Origin: Brotaphodocola catenula
GTDB taxonomy: Bacteria; Bacillota; Clostridia; Lachnospirales; Lachnospiraceae
DNA length: 62,818 nt
Reading direction: 5' to 3'
Assembly: GCA_020686985.1 (NCBI GenBank)
Contig: JAJEPU010000020.1
Coordinates: forward strand, 1-62,818
The position numbers and the translations under genes were made by a program. Positions 1-8,795 of the stretch are shown piece after piece. The first letter of the stretch is position 1. The number at the start of each line of letters is the position of its first letter. The notes beneath the pieces are model-generated. The model was not told where the DNA came from. It saw only the letters and a list, made by a program, of their open reading frames with translations, and searched no databases.

Positions 1-2
1 CA

Positions 3-197
3 AATTTAAATCTTGCAGAATTTGTAAATGCATTTAAATCTGCATCTTCTCGAAACATTAGAAAACAGTTTTCTGAGAAACTGAAACCTTATTACCGGAA
101 ACCCTATTTTTGGAGTTTGAGTTATTTTATCGGAACGGTCAGTGACCGAACAAGTACTGCGGTAAGGGAATATATTAAGAATCAAAAAAATGAATGA
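3..197 (+). CDS. IS200/IS605 family transposase TnpA, C-terminal part
   Basis: The reading frame is open from the window edge to a TGA at 195-197 and gives about 64 residues. It contains the signature C-terminal segment of Y1 (HUH) IS200 transposases: FKSASSRNIRKQF, then PYFWSLSYFIGTV, then a helix ending YIKNQKNE. In this family the last helix carries or neighbours the catalytic tyrosine; the Tyr in EYIKNQ fits that position. The catalytic HUH motif would lie upstream, outside the window, so I cannot tell whether the gene is intact. A hairpin about 30 bases downstream looks like the element's right end. Confidence 0.85.
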   Translation, partial: NLNLAEFVNAFKSASSRNIRKQFSEKLKPYYRKPYFWSLSYFIGTVSDRTSTAVREYIKNQKNE

Positions 198-227
198 TCT
201 AAAATTTTAAAATCATTACGCATTCAC

Positions 228-256
228 CCACGTCTGATCCAGTTGGTCAGGCGTGG
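228..256. mobile_element. IS200/IS605 right-end hairpin
   Basis: Imperfect inverted repeat: CCACGTCTGA (228-237) pairs with TCAGGCGTGG (247-256) with one G-T wobble, closing a 9-base loop. It sits 31 bases after the transposase stop codon, where IS200/IS605 elements carry a subterminal hairpin recognised by TnpA. The exact cleavage point cannot be fixed without the left end. Confidence 0.55.
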
Positions 257-296
257 TACTCTGCGATTTTGATAGAAAGAATAGGAGATCAGTCAA

Positions 297-1520
297 ATGT
301 TGCGAGTTCAGTCCGAGGCAGAGCGTTGCCTGCAATGCAAGAAACCAAGATGCAGTACGGGATGCCCTATTTCCACAAACATTCCGGGTGCAATTCAGCT
401 GTTGAAAGAGGGCAAGATGAGTGAGGCAGCTCACCAGCTTTTTGAGAATAACCCGCTCTCTGTGGTATGCGCGATTGTCTGCAATCACGACAGTCAGTGT
501 GAGGGGCATTGTGTGCGAGGAATGAAGGGAGAGCCAATCGGCTGGGGACAGATTGAGCGATACATCTCCGACACCTACCTTGACCGCATGGAGATCAAAC
601 CGGCTCCGGAGAGTGGAAAGCGCATTGCAATCATCGGAAGTGGTCCTGCGGGACTGACCGCGGCGATTGAACTGAGAAAATGTGGTCATGACATCACGAT
701 CTTTGAGGCAGAGAGCCAGCTCGGAGGCATGCTTCGCTATGGAATCCCGGAGTTTCGTCTGCCGAAGAGTATTCTGGATCGCTACACGGCTCTGCTCAAG
801 CGTTCTGGCATCCATATCCGTCTCCACACCGCAATTGGAACATCCCTGACAATTCCGGATCTCTTCCGCGACGGTTATGATGCCGTCTTTATTGGAAGCG
901 GTCTGTGGCGTGCCCGTCCGTTGAATGTGCCGGGTGAGAGCCTTCCAAATGTCTGCTACGGAATTCACTATCTGGCATCCCCGGATTCGTTTGAGATCGG
1001 AAAACGTCTGGCAGTGATCGGAACCGGAAATACGGCGATGGATGTGGCGAGAACGGCTCTCCATCGCGGAGTTGAGTATGTAACGCTGTATGCGCGCAGA
1101 AATAAGAGTGCCGCAGATCCGAAGGAAATTGAGATGGCGAAACTTGAGGGCGCAGAGTTCCACTATGGAATGCAGATCGTGAAGATTACAAAGGACGGAC
1201 CCGTATTTCACAAGAGCAACCTCGATGAGAATGGTCAGATCCTCTCTCTTGAGGAGGAGGATCTGCTCGAGCCGGCAGATTTCACGATCATTGCAGCGAG
1301 CCAGGGACCGAAATCCAAGCTGATTCAGACGACGGAGGGACTTGAGGGAACGGAAAAGGGACTTTTGAAAGTCGATGAGGATGGAAGAACGACTGCTGAG
1401 GGTGTCTTTGCGGCGGGAGATGTCGTGCACGGTGGAAGAACCGTTGTCGAGGCAGTTGCAAAGGCGAAGCGAGTTGCCCATGCAATTGATGTTTATCTTG
1501 GAAACGGCGAAGAAAAGTAG
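297..1520 (+). CDS. NAD(P)-dependent oxidoreductase, glutamate synthase small subunit (GltD)-like
   Basis: A 407-residue cytosolic flavoprotein of the GltD/SudA/NfnB superfamily, which moves electrons between NAD(P)H and Fe-S partners through FAD. The N-terminus holds two cysteine clusters (C11, C14, C19, C23 and C58, C62, C68, C72) typical of the Fer4_20 domain. The FAD dinucleotide fold follows (GSGPAG, residues 114-119), then a second NAD(P) fold with IGTGNTAMDVA near residue 245, and a C-terminal AAGDVVHGG flavin motif. AGGAG at 283-287 places the start at 297. No glutamate synthase large subunit is nearby, so it is probably a stand-alone oxidoreductase whose electron acceptor cannot be read from the sequence. 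Confidence 0.88.
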   Translation: MLRVQSEAERCLQCKKPRCSTGCPISTNIPGAIQLLKEGKMSEAAHQLFENNPLSVVCAIVCNHDSQCEGHCVRGMKGEPIGWGQIERYISDTYLDRMEIKPAPESGKRIAIIGSGPAGLTAAIELRKCGHDITIFEAESQLGGMLRYGIPEFRLPKSILDRYTALLKRSGIHIRLHTAIGTSLTIPDLFRDGYDAVFIGSGLWRARPLNVPGESLPNVCYGIHYLASPDSFEIGKRLAVIGTGNTAMDVARTALHRGVEYVTLYARRNKSAADPKEIEMAKLEGAEFHYGMQIVKITKDGPVFHKSNLDENGQILSLEEEDLLEPADFTIIAASQGPKSKLIQTTEGLEGTEKGLLKVDEDGRTTAEGVFAAGDVVHGGRTVVEAVAKAKRVAHAIDVYLGNGEEK

Positions 1521-1745
1521 TATACTGAACGTGTTGTAAAATCCTGAGTTCAGTCACGATCGTCAGATCCGTTAGAAATACTAGAACCATTAAAAATGTT
1601 AAAGTCGTTAAGATTTCTCTAAAATGGTTGAAATTTTTCACCGGTAACCCAGTAATCAGAGTGTCGACAGAGTGTTGACTCGAACTGCATGTGGGCAGGA
1701 ATGGCAGTGACCCAGGAAAAACAGGACAGACAGGAGGAGCGTTGC

Positions 1746-2105
1746 ATGGTCAGAAAAGAGAATATCACAGCAGTGGAGCATTTAGGTGGCGGAAAGGGAA
1801 CCGCATATGTTCACCACATCATCTCAAAGGAGGAGTTTCTTGGACATGGAAGAATGTATGCGAAGGTGGTTCTTCCTCCGGGCACAAGTGTGGGCTGGCA
1901 TCAGCATGTGCATGACACAGAGCCGTACTATATCCTGAAAGGTCAGGCAGATTTCATCGACAATGATAAGTCTGTGACAAAGGTCGGTCCTGGCGACTGC
2001 TGTCTGATCGAGGTTGGACAGTTCCACAGCCTTGAGAACAATTCCGATGAGAATGTCGAGTTCATGGCTCTGATTTATAATGAGAAGGGATTCCTCTACG
2101 AGTAA
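1746..2105 (+). CDS. small cupin-domain protein
   Basis: A 119-residue single-domain cupin. Cupin motif 1 is clear: GWHQHVHDTEPYYILKGQA supplies the two histidines and the glutamate that usually bind a divalent metal. Motif 2 appears as PGDCCLIEVGQFHSLEN with the third histidine. An in-frame start exists at 1689, but the strong AGGAGGAG at 1732-1739 selects ATG 1746. Such proteins include sugar isomerases, small dioxygenases and sensors; the substrate cannot be inferred. A T-rich hairpin at 2215-2266 may terminate it. Confidence 0.85.
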   Translation: MVRKENITAVEHLGGGKGTAYVHHIISKEEFLGHGRMYAKVVLPPGTSVGWHQHVHDTEPYYILKGQADFIDNDKSVTKVGPGDCCLIEVGQFHSLENNSDENVEFMALIYNEKGFLYE

Positions 2106-2214
2106 GACCGAAAAACAGGCAGTTAGAAACGTTTTCAAATTTCCAAAATCGCACGGAAAAATAAAATAATAGGGCAGGGATTTCTCTGATATGAGAGGAT
2201 CGCTGTCATTCACG

Positions 2215-2266
2215 AAAAGAGACAGTTTTTTCTTGAAACAGAAGGGAAAAGATTGTCTCTTTTTTG
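2215..2266 (+). terminator. putative intrinsic terminator after the cupin gene
   Basis: AAAAGAGACA (2215-2224) pairs perfectly with TGTCTCTTTT (2254-2263), followed by more T. The loop is long (29 bases) and the stem AT-rich, so it is weaker than other terminators in this window. The remaining intergenic sequence from 2106 to 2430 shows no gene. Confidence 0.4.
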
Positions 2267-2430
2267 TCTTGAAATTTTCTATCAATTTCGATATGATGAA
2301 AATTAAACCGACTTTATTTTATCGACAATTCATAAACGACACAGGGAAGGAAACATGATTTTGTGAAAAAATAATTTATGGAAATTTTTGATGTCCTTTA
2401 AATGGATTTTTAAAGACGATCTGTACGGAG

Positions 2431-2511
2431 ACGGATCATCTTCTCTACTCGGCAAAGGAGAATGGACGCACCCGCTATGTGATTGGAAACTTTGAGGGAA
2501 ACAAAAGTTGA
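2431..2511 (+). pseudogene. remnant of a GGDEF (diguanylate cyclase) gene, 3' end
   Basis: The frame ending at TGA 2509-2511 reads TDHLLYSAKENGRTRYVIG and then NFEGNKS. This matches the end of a GGDEF domain, where the consensus is (A)D..LY.AK..GR.R. Upstream the frame is closed by a stop about 40 bases earlier and there is no GGDEF motif or start, so only the last ~27 codons survive. It suggests a deleted diguanylate cyclase gene just before uvrB. From 2512 to 2604 I see only the uvrB leader. Confidence 0.6.
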
Positions 2512-2604
2512 GTGGGAACAGACGAATCCATTACAGTTTGTGAAAGGCAAAAGGCATAAATGGCAATGACAGAATAGGAACAGAAGTGGAAAGGAAGAAT
2601 AAAC

Positions 2605-4587
2605 ATGGAATTTCGTCTGCACAGTGAGTATCAGCCGACCGGAGATCAGCCACAGGCAATCGATGAGCTGGTGAAGGGATTTCAGGAAGGCAATCAGTTT
2701 GAGACACTTCTCGGCGTCACCGGTTCCGGAAAGACATTTACAATGGCAAATGTCATTCAGAAATTGCAGAAGCCGACGCTGATTATCGCGCACAATAAGA
2801 CGCTTGCCGGTCAGCTTTATTCGGAAATGAAAGAATTTTTCCCGGAGAATGCGGTCGAATACTTTGTCTCGTACTACGATTACTATCAGCCCGAGGCATA
2901 TGTTCCGTCGACTGACACTTATATCGAGAAAGATTCTGCGATCAACGATGAGATCGACAAACTGCGTCACTCTGCGACGGCGGCGCTCTCGGAGCGGAGC
3001 GATGTGATCATCGTGGCATCGGTGTCGTGCATCTATGGACTCGGTTCTCCGATCGATTATAAGGAGATGGTGATCTCCCTGCGCCCGGGAATGGAGAGGG
3101 ATCGCGATGAGATTATTCACAAGTTGATCGACATTCAGTATAGTAGAAATGATATGGATTTTCACCGCGGAACGTTTCGTGTCCGGGGAGATGTGCTTGA
3201 GATCTTTCCGGCATATTCTGGAAGTGAAGCGTACCGTATTGAGTTTTTCGGAGACGAGATTGACCGGATCACGGAGATCGACACATTGACCGGACAGAGC
3301 AAATGCGAGCTCGGTCACATCGCAATTTTTCCGGCATCCCACTACGTTGTCCCGAAAGAGAAAATGCAGCTGGCGACGGAGAATATTTTGGAGGAGCTTA
3401 AGGAGCAGGTCGCTTATTTTAAGAGCGAGGACAAACTGCTCGAAGCCCAGAGAATTGCAGAGCGGACGAACTTTGATGTTGAGATGATGAGGGAGACCGG
3501 ATTCTGTTCCGGAATTGAGAACTACTCGAGACATCTGACGTTCGGAAAACAGGGAGAACCGCCGTGGACGCTGATCGACTATTTCCCGGAAGAGTTTCTG
3601 ATCATTGTCGATGAGTCCCATATCACGCTTCCACAGGTGCGCGGAATGTATGCGGGAGACCGCTCGAGAAAACAGACCCTTGTCGACTATGGATTTCGTC
3701 TGCCATCCGCTCTCGATAATCGACCGCTGAATTTCACAGAGTTTGAGAGCAAGATTGACCAGATGATGTTCGTCTCGGCGACGCCGGGACAGTATGAGGA
3801 AGAACATGAACTTTTGCGTGCCGAGCAGATCATTCGCCCGACCGGACTGCTCGATCCGGAGATCTCTGTGCGCCCGGTTGAGGGGCAGATCGATGATCTC
3901 GTGTCGGAGGTCAACAAGGAAGTCGCCGGTCATCACAAGGTGCTGATCACGACGCTGACAAAGCGGATGGCGGAGGATCTGACCGACTACATGAGGGAGA
4001 TCGGAATTCGCGTCAAGTATTTGCACTCAGATATCGACACCCTGGAGCGTGCACAGATTATCCGCGATATGCGTCTCGATGTTTTTGATGTCCTTGTCGG
4101 AATTAATCTTTTGAGGGAGGGACTTGATATTCCGGAGATCACGCTTGTCGCGATTCTTGATGCAGATAAAGAGGGATTTCTGCGTTCGGAGACTTCTCTG
4201 ATTCAGACGATCGGACGTGCGGCGCGAAATGCGGAGGGTCATGTCATCATGTATGCGGACACGATCACGGATTCGATGCGCCATGCGATTGAGGAGACGG
4301 GGCGAAGAAGAGAGATTCAGAAGAAATATAATGAAGAACACGGAATCACGCCGACTACGATCAAGAAAGCAGTCAGGGATCTGATTGCAATCTCGAAGGC
4401 ATCGGAGACTCATCCGGAGAAGGAAGAGAAGGATCTCGAGTCCATGAGCAAGAAAGAACTTCAGAAGCTGGAGAAGGAACTTCAGAAGAAGATGAATCAG
4501 GCAGCCGTGGAGCTGAATTTTGAGGAGGCAGTTGTTCTGCGTGACCGCCTGCTTGAGGTCAAGAAAATGCTTCTTGATCTGGAGTGA
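2605..4587 (+). CDS. uvrB: UvrABC excinuclease subunit B
   Basis: A 660-residue protein of normal UvrB length. It is the damage-verifying helicase-like subunit of nucleotide excision repair: UvrA loads it on damaged DNA and UvrC then cuts. Walker A GVTGSGKT lies at residues 37-44, the beta-hairpin segment [22 protein letters not shown] near 91-112, a DESH Walker B near 336, and helicase motif VI as QTIGRAARN. The C-terminal UVR domain ([20 protein letters not shown]) binds UvrC. GGAAG precedes ATG 2605. It stands alone here; uvrA is not adjacent. Confidence 0.98.
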   Translation: MEFRLHSEYQPTGDQPQAIDELVKGFQEGNQFETLLGVTGSGKTFTMANVIQKLQKPTLIIAHNKTLAGQLYSEMKEFFPENAVEYFVSYYDYYQPEAYVPSTDTYIEKDSAINDEIDKLRHSATAALSERSDVIIVASVSCIYGLGSPIDYKEMVISLRPGMERDRDEIIHKLIDIQYSRNDMDFHRGTFRVRGDVLEIFPAYSGSEAYRIEFFGDEIDRITEIDTLTGQSKCELGHIAIFPASHYVVPKEKMQLATENILEELKEQVAYFKSEDKLLEAQRIAERTNFDVEMMRETGFCSGIENYSRHLTFGKQGEPPWTLIDYFPEEFLIIVDESHITLPQVRGMYAGDRSRKQTLVDYGFRLPSALDNRPLNFTEFESKIDQMMFVSATPGQYEEEHELLRAEQIIRPTGLLDPEISVRPVEGQIDDLVSEVNKEVAGHHKVLITTLTKRMAEDLTDYMREIGIRVKYLHSDIDTLERAQIIRDMRLDVFDVLVGINLLREGLDIPEITLVAILDADKEGFLRSETSLIQTIGRAARNAEGHVIMYADTITDSMRHAIEETGRRREIQKKYNEEHGITPTTIKKAVRDLIAISKASETHPEKEEKDLESMSKKELQKLEKELQKKMNQAAVELNFEEAVVLRDRLLEVKKMLLDLE

Positions 4588-4626
4588 GTTTGAGCTTGAA
4601 GTTCTCAAGCTCAAGAAAAGAAAAAA

Positions 4627-5619
4627 TCATTGCTCGTATGACGTGGAAACCGTGGCAAAAAGTTCTTCCGGAAGAATATCGATCATGCCGTCCTCTCTGC
4701 GATAAAAATAGATCTGGTTGGAGAGGCGGTCTTCCGGCAAAACTTCTGTGTGGTTGATCGTGGAGATCATCATTTGCAATTCTCTCAGCCCGATCGGAGT
4801 ATCTGCGGGGAGGATGAGAACCTCATGAATGCTGGACGGAAGGATCAGAAGATCCTGGTTTAAGCGGTCGGAGAGGTCTTCGAGAACAGTTGGATACAGC
4901 ATACATCCGGCACCGTAGAGTCCGCTGGAATTCGTGAGGATGTAGATGGGAGGAGTCGTCTCGCACTCTGTCTCATCCGGCTCACCGATCGTCGTTCTGT
5001 TAATCTCCGTTGAAACGATGGTATTGCTGGTGTCTGCATGAAGGTTGTGGAGATCATTCAGCGTTTCCGACATATTCTGGATAACCGGGGGATAGGCCGT
5101 CGGCGTATTGACGCGGGCAAGTTTCCATAAGTCCGAGACTCCGATCTTCCACTGGCGCAGATGTTCCTTGCGAATCGGGGTTGTCAGCTGACCGACAGCG
5201 TTCTCCTCGATGTAGAGGAAGAAGACGACGGACAGGTCAAGGAAACGGATCGACGGGACTTCCTTTAAGAGTTCCTGATTCGACTCAGTGTGAATCAGTC
5301 GGTACATCACGCGGGATTTCAGGGAGTCAAAATCACTCATAAATTCCGGACTCAAACGGGACGGTGGCATGGCATTCTGGTAGAGACCGAGGATGTCAGA
5401 GAGGATCTCCTCGATGTTCATAGCATGATTCTTGTAGGCATCGAAGTAGGCGTTTAGATAAATCGTCGGTACGAAGAGCTGCCCGTTCTGGTAGAGACGA
5501 ATTCCGTCCAAAGTTACGCCATTATTCTTCTGAAGCGGGCACACGTCAATTCGGCAGGATTCTCCGAGTGCGTGGCGCAGGTTCTGTGTAACTGTCTCCA
5601 GAAATTCCTTGTAATCCAT
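4627..5619 (-). CDS. DUF5688 family protein
   Basis: A 330-residue soluble protein with the N-terminal pattern of DUF5688: MDYKEFLETV, then a KNNGVTLDGI segment, then PTIYLNAYFDAYKN. The family is common, often in several copies, in Lachnospiraceae and related gut Clostridia and has no assigned function. I see no signal peptide or membrane segment. AGGAGG stands at the expected distance on the minus strand (5624-5629). It is convergent with uvrB; a perfect 8-bp inverted repeat (GAGCTTGA 4592-4599, TCAAGCTC 4605-4612) lies between the two 3' ends but lacks a T-tract. Confidence 0.82.
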   Translation of the reverse strand: MDYKEFLETVTQNLRHALGESCRIDVCPLQKNNGVTLDGIRLYQNGQLFVPTIYLNAYFDAYKNHAMNIEEILSDILGLYQNAMPPSRLSPEFMSDFDSLKSRVMYRLIHTESNQELLKEVPSIRFLDLSVVFFLYIEENAVGQLTTPIRKEHLRQWKIGVSDLWKLARVNTPTAYPPVIQNMSETLNDLHNLHADTSNTIVSTEINRTTIGEPDETECETTPPIYILTNSSGLYGAGCMLYPTVLEDLSDRLNQDLLILPSSIHEVLILPADTPIGLRELQMMISTINHTEVLPEDRLSNQIYFYRREDGMIDILPEELFATVSTSYEQ

Positions 5620-5954
5620 AGAAGACCTCCTTTGAAAATGTTTGGTTATCTGGTTGTATAGGTTATATACATGCAGGGAACATGGCTCTTAGAAAGAAGA
5701 ATAAGAGAAAAAAGTGAATAAGCAAGAATCCCTGAAACCCGATTGGGTGATTCTCATTATACTTGATTTCGGGGAAAGGCGCAAGAGAAAATTAAGGGGG
5801 TTTGAAGACAAAATAAGTGCAGGAGCCCTATGAAGATCTTCGTGATTTTTAAGAAAAAGTTTCGTTGTAGTTTTCTGAAAAACAGATAAAATAGGAAGAG
5901 AGAGACTCAAAAAAGAAAAACTCAAAAAAGAAAAACGAACAGAAGCAAACAGAA
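5620..5954. other. divergent intergenic region, no gene seen
   Basis: This region separates the divergent DUF5688 gene and the large membrane-anchored gene. It is A-rich on the plus strand, especially 5890-5950. No ORF with a ribosome binding site, tRNA or strong hairpin is visible. Promoters for both genes should lie here, but none stands out. Confidence 0.5.
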
Positions 5955-8453
5955 ATGGAACAGGAAACAGAGAAAATGTATCAGATTGTAAAACGGATAG
6001 GAATTTTATTTGGAATTTTTGCGACAGCATTGCTGATTTATTTTATGATAGGAAATCGAAACAGGAGCGGAGCAGAGGAAACAGTCTATGTAGCACTTCA
6101 GGATGCTTCGCTTCCGACTGTGTACGCCGAGACCTGTGGGCGGACGATGAACCGGATGGCAGGGTATCGTCAGGAAATGGACTCTTCGGTCGCAGGTGAG
6201 CTGTTGACGTTGATTCCGGAGGATCGAAAGCTCGTGCTCGACATTCAGAACCGGGAGGATGCGATCACAGCGATTCACTATGATGTGCGGAGTATGGATC
6301 GCCAGCGTCTGATTGAGAGAACGGACCTTGAGAACTGGACGACGACGGATAGTGGGATTCAGGCACAGCTTCCGATTCAGAATCTGATTGCGAGAGATCA
6401 GGAATACCTGCTTCAGATCACGTTGGAGACCGAACAGCACGGATCGGTGTATTACTATACCCGAATTTTGTGGACGGACAGCGCGCGCGCGCAGGCGATG
6501 GTGGATCTTGCGGTAAATTTCTCCGAAAAGACCTTTGATCCGGCACAGGCGAGAGAGCTTGCATCGTATTTGGAGACAAATACCTCCCAGGATGAGAACT
6601 CTTATCACCGGACGACAATTCACTCGAGTTTTTCGAGACTGACCTGGGGCAAACTTGGTATGCAACCGTCGGGAGAATTTCAGGTAGCTCTTCGCGAACT
6701 TGACGGAGCGATGAGCAGTGTTCAGGTGAAATATCCGGCTGTTCGGCAGGATGAGGAGACCGGAGAATCTGAGATATATGAGGTCGAGGAGAATTTCACG
6801 ATGAAATGGAATGAACTTCGCATTTATCTGATGGACTATGAGCGGGATGTGAACCAGATTTTTTCCGGAAAAGACGCAGATTATTCAGGAAAACGGATTC
6901 TGCTTGGAATCACGGATGAGAGTCGTGTCGAAGCCAGAAAGAGTCCGTCAGGAAGTGTGATTGCTTACCGGGCAGGCAGGGAACTGTGGACGTATGACCA
7001 GAAGAGTGGTCATGCGGTCAAGGTTTTCTCGTTCCGCGGAAAGAGTGGGGATGTGAGGGAAAACGACAGCCGTCATGATACCCGGATTCTCTCGGTTGGA
7101 GATGACGGAAGCATCGAGTTTCTCGTCTATGGATATATGAACCGCGGAGAGCATGAGGGAAATATGGGAATTGCAGGCTATGTCTACCAGACGGAGGCAA
7201 ATGCGCTCGAGGAGAGATTTTTCATCCCATACAGCGGTTCGTTTACCGAGCTTGAGGAGGATCTCAACCAGCTCGTCTGCCTCAACCCGTCTGGAATGCT
7301 CTACCTTTATTTAAAACATGCGGTTTACGGAATTGATCTCGAGAGCCGTGAAAATATGGTGGTTGCTGATCGCTTAGAGAAGGGAAGCTATGCAGTCAGC
7401 GTGGATCAAAAACGCTTTGCCTGGCAGAGCGGACGCAGTCAGGGCGGAGCCGGTGTGCTCTATCTGATGGATCTTGAGACCGGTCAGAGTCAGGAGATTG
7501 ACGGCGGAGTTGGTGAGAATGTCCGCGTACTCGGTTTTGTCGGCAGGGATCTCGTTTACGGAACGGCGCGCGAGAGCGACCGCTGGATCGTAAACGGCAG
7601 AACGGAAGAAGAACCGATGTACAACGTCAAGATTGTGAACGATCAGATGGAAGTTGAGACGACCTACCAGAAAGAGGGATATTATATCTCAAGGGTTTCG
7701 GTAGAGGAAAGCCGGATTCATTTAGACCGTGTGGTGCGCTCTGGAGATCAGAGCTATGCGCCCACCGTGGAGGATACGATCGTCTGCAATGCGGACATCG
7801 GTCAGGGAAGAATGGATGGAATCGGCTGGTACGCCTCTCCGACAAAGGGAAGAGTGTACTTTGTCCAGCTTGACGGGGAGGTTCGCAGTCGCTCAATCCG
7901 GACTTCTGTTCCGGATGAGATCAGCTACGAGAAGGCAGATGTGCTGAATCTCGAGACAGACCGCACACTTGGCAATATGGAGTTCTATGCGTATGCGAGC
8001 GGACAGTTGAGACTGGTGACGATGGATTTTGCGAGTGCAATTCAGACGGCCTATGAGGGAATGGGCTATGTGACAGATTCGTATCATCGCCTGCTCTGGA
8101 GTCGTGTGGATCGTTCAGTGACGAGAACCATTCGCGATCCGCAGACGGCATTTGCTCCGCTATTCCGTCATCTCGATGAGTTTACAGGAAGCCAGAAATA
8201 CGCAGATGGAGTCCTCGTTCTCGATGGTCGCGGATGCAGTATGATGCAGATGCTCTATTTCATTGATCAGGGAACCCCGGTTGTCGCCTACACGGAGAAT
8301 GGAGGATATCTGCTTCTGTGTGGATATGACGCCTACAATGTGACGATTTTCAATCCGGCGACGGGAGAGATGTACAAGGCAGGTCTCAACGACAGCACGG
8401 AGTATTTCCGCAGACTTGGAAATGACTTTGTGTGTGCGCTTGTCGTAGAGTAG
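5955..8453 (+). CDS. membrane-anchored extracytoplasmic protein, beta-propeller-like with C39-like tail
   Basis: An 832-residue protein I do not recognise as a named family. A single transmembrane segment (about residues 16-35, IGILFGIFATALLIYFMIG) anchors a large outside domain. The middle third is rich in short blade-like strands (ILSVGDDGSIEFLVYGYMN, GVLYLMDLETGQSQEI, VLGFVGRDLVYGTA), like a beta-propeller sensor. The last ~100 residues (GRGCSMMQMLYFIDQGTPVV, then GGYLLLCGYDAYNVTIFNPATG) resemble the second half of a C39-like peptidase fold, but Tyr replaces the usual catalytic His before the GYD motif. The start is uncertain: ATG 5955 has no clear ribosome binding site and ATG 5976 is an alternative. 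Confidence 0.75.
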   Translation: MEQETEKMYQIVKRIGILFGIFATALLIYFMIGNRNRSGAEETVYVALQDASLPTVYAETCGRTMNRMAGYRQEMDSSVAGELLTLIPEDRKLVLDIQNREDAITAIHYDVRSMDRQRLIERTDLENWTTTDSGIQAQLPIQNLIARDQEYLLQITLETEQHGSVYYYTRILWTDSARAQAMVDLAVNFSEKTFDPAQARELASYLETNTSQDENSYHRTTIHSSFSRLTWGKLGMQPSGEFQVALRELDGAMSSVQVKYPAVRQDEETGESEIYEVEENFTMKWNELRIYLMDYERDVNQIFSGKDADYSGKRILLGITDESRVEARKSPSGSVIAYRAGRELWTYDQKSGHAVKVFSFRGKSGDVRENDSRHDTRILSVGDDGSIEFLVYGYMNRGEHEGNMGIAGYVYQTEANALEERFFIPYSGSFTELEEDLNQLVCLNPSGMLYLYLKHAVYGIDLESRENMVVADRLEKGSYAVSVDQKRFAWQSGRSQGGAGVLYLMDLETGQSQEIDGGVGENVRVLGFVGRDLVYGTARESDRWIVNGRTEEEPMYNVKIVNDQMEVETTYQKEGYYISRVSVEESRIHLDRVVRSGDQSYAPTVEDTIVCNADIGQGRMDGIGWYASPTKGRVYFVQLDGEVRSRSIRTSVPDEISYEKADVLNLETDRTLGNMEFYAYASGQLRLVTMDFASAIQTAYEGMGYVTDSYHRLLWSRVDRSVTRTIRDPQTAFAPLFRHLDEFTGSQKYADGVLVLDGRGCSMMQMLYFIDQGTPVVAYTENGGYLLLCGYDAYNVTIFNPATGEMYKAGLNDSTEYFRRLGNDFVCALVVE

Positions 8454-8515
8454 TTGATAGAAATCAGGGAAAGCAGTTAGTGGGATTCGCGCCAGTCAGG
8501 AAACGGGTGTTTCCC

Positions 8516-8543
8516 TTTACAAATCAGATTTATGTGGTATAAT
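8516..8543 (+). promoter_or_regulatory. sigma-A-type promoter upstream of murA
   Basis: TTTACA (8516-8521), a 16-base spacer and TATAAT (8538-8543). It would give a leader of about 245 bases that includes the IS-end hairpin at 8701-8758 before murA. Confidence 0.6.
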
Positions 8544-8700
8544 CATTAAGAATATTCGATGGAAAATTAAAGAAATCTTAAAGATTCAATTTGAAAAAGA
8601 ATTTAACTTACAGATAAGATTTGTTTTTATAGAAGTTTTATAAATGTTTTTGTAGAAGAGTTTATAAACGTTTTTATTTGAGTGTTTTGAAGAGTGAGAG

Positions 8701-8758
8701 ATAACTGTTGAAACAGGAAGCCCATTGGCTTTAGACAATGGGTAATTCACACAGTTAT
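8701..8758. mobile_element. solitary IS200/IS605-type end, nested hairpin
   Basis: The inner stem CCCATTG (8721-8727) / CAATGGG (8736-8742) closes loop GCTTTAGA and is followed by TAATTCAC. This AAGCCC...GCTTTAG...GGGTAATTCAC layout is that of IS200/IS605 right ends. A perfect outer repeat, ATAACTGT (8701-8708) / ACAGTTAT (8751-8758), encloses it. No transposase is adjacent, so it is a solo end or relic in the murA leader. Confidence 0.55.
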
Positions 8759-8795
8759 AAAGAATAGGTTAAAAAGAAAGTGGCAGAGGTGCAGG

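Noticed and set aside
216-1481. 421-residue open frame antisense to the GltD-like gene
   Set aside because: No ribosome binding site, Arg/Leu/Ser-rich composition typical of an antisense shadow, and it lies fully opposite a clearly recognised enzyme.
1660-1681. Direct repeat AGAGTGTCGAC / AGAGTGTTGAC before the cupin gene
   Set aside because: Only two short copies with no promoter geometry or further evidence of an operator.
2410-4026. 538-residue open frame antisense to uvrB
   Set aside because: It mirrors the codon pattern of uvrB and has no motif or start signal.
4592-4612. Hairpin GAGCTTGA/TCAAGCTC as a terminator between uvrB and the DUF5688 gene
   Set aside because: The stem is perfect but neither strand has a T-tract after it, so it is not called as an intrinsic terminator.
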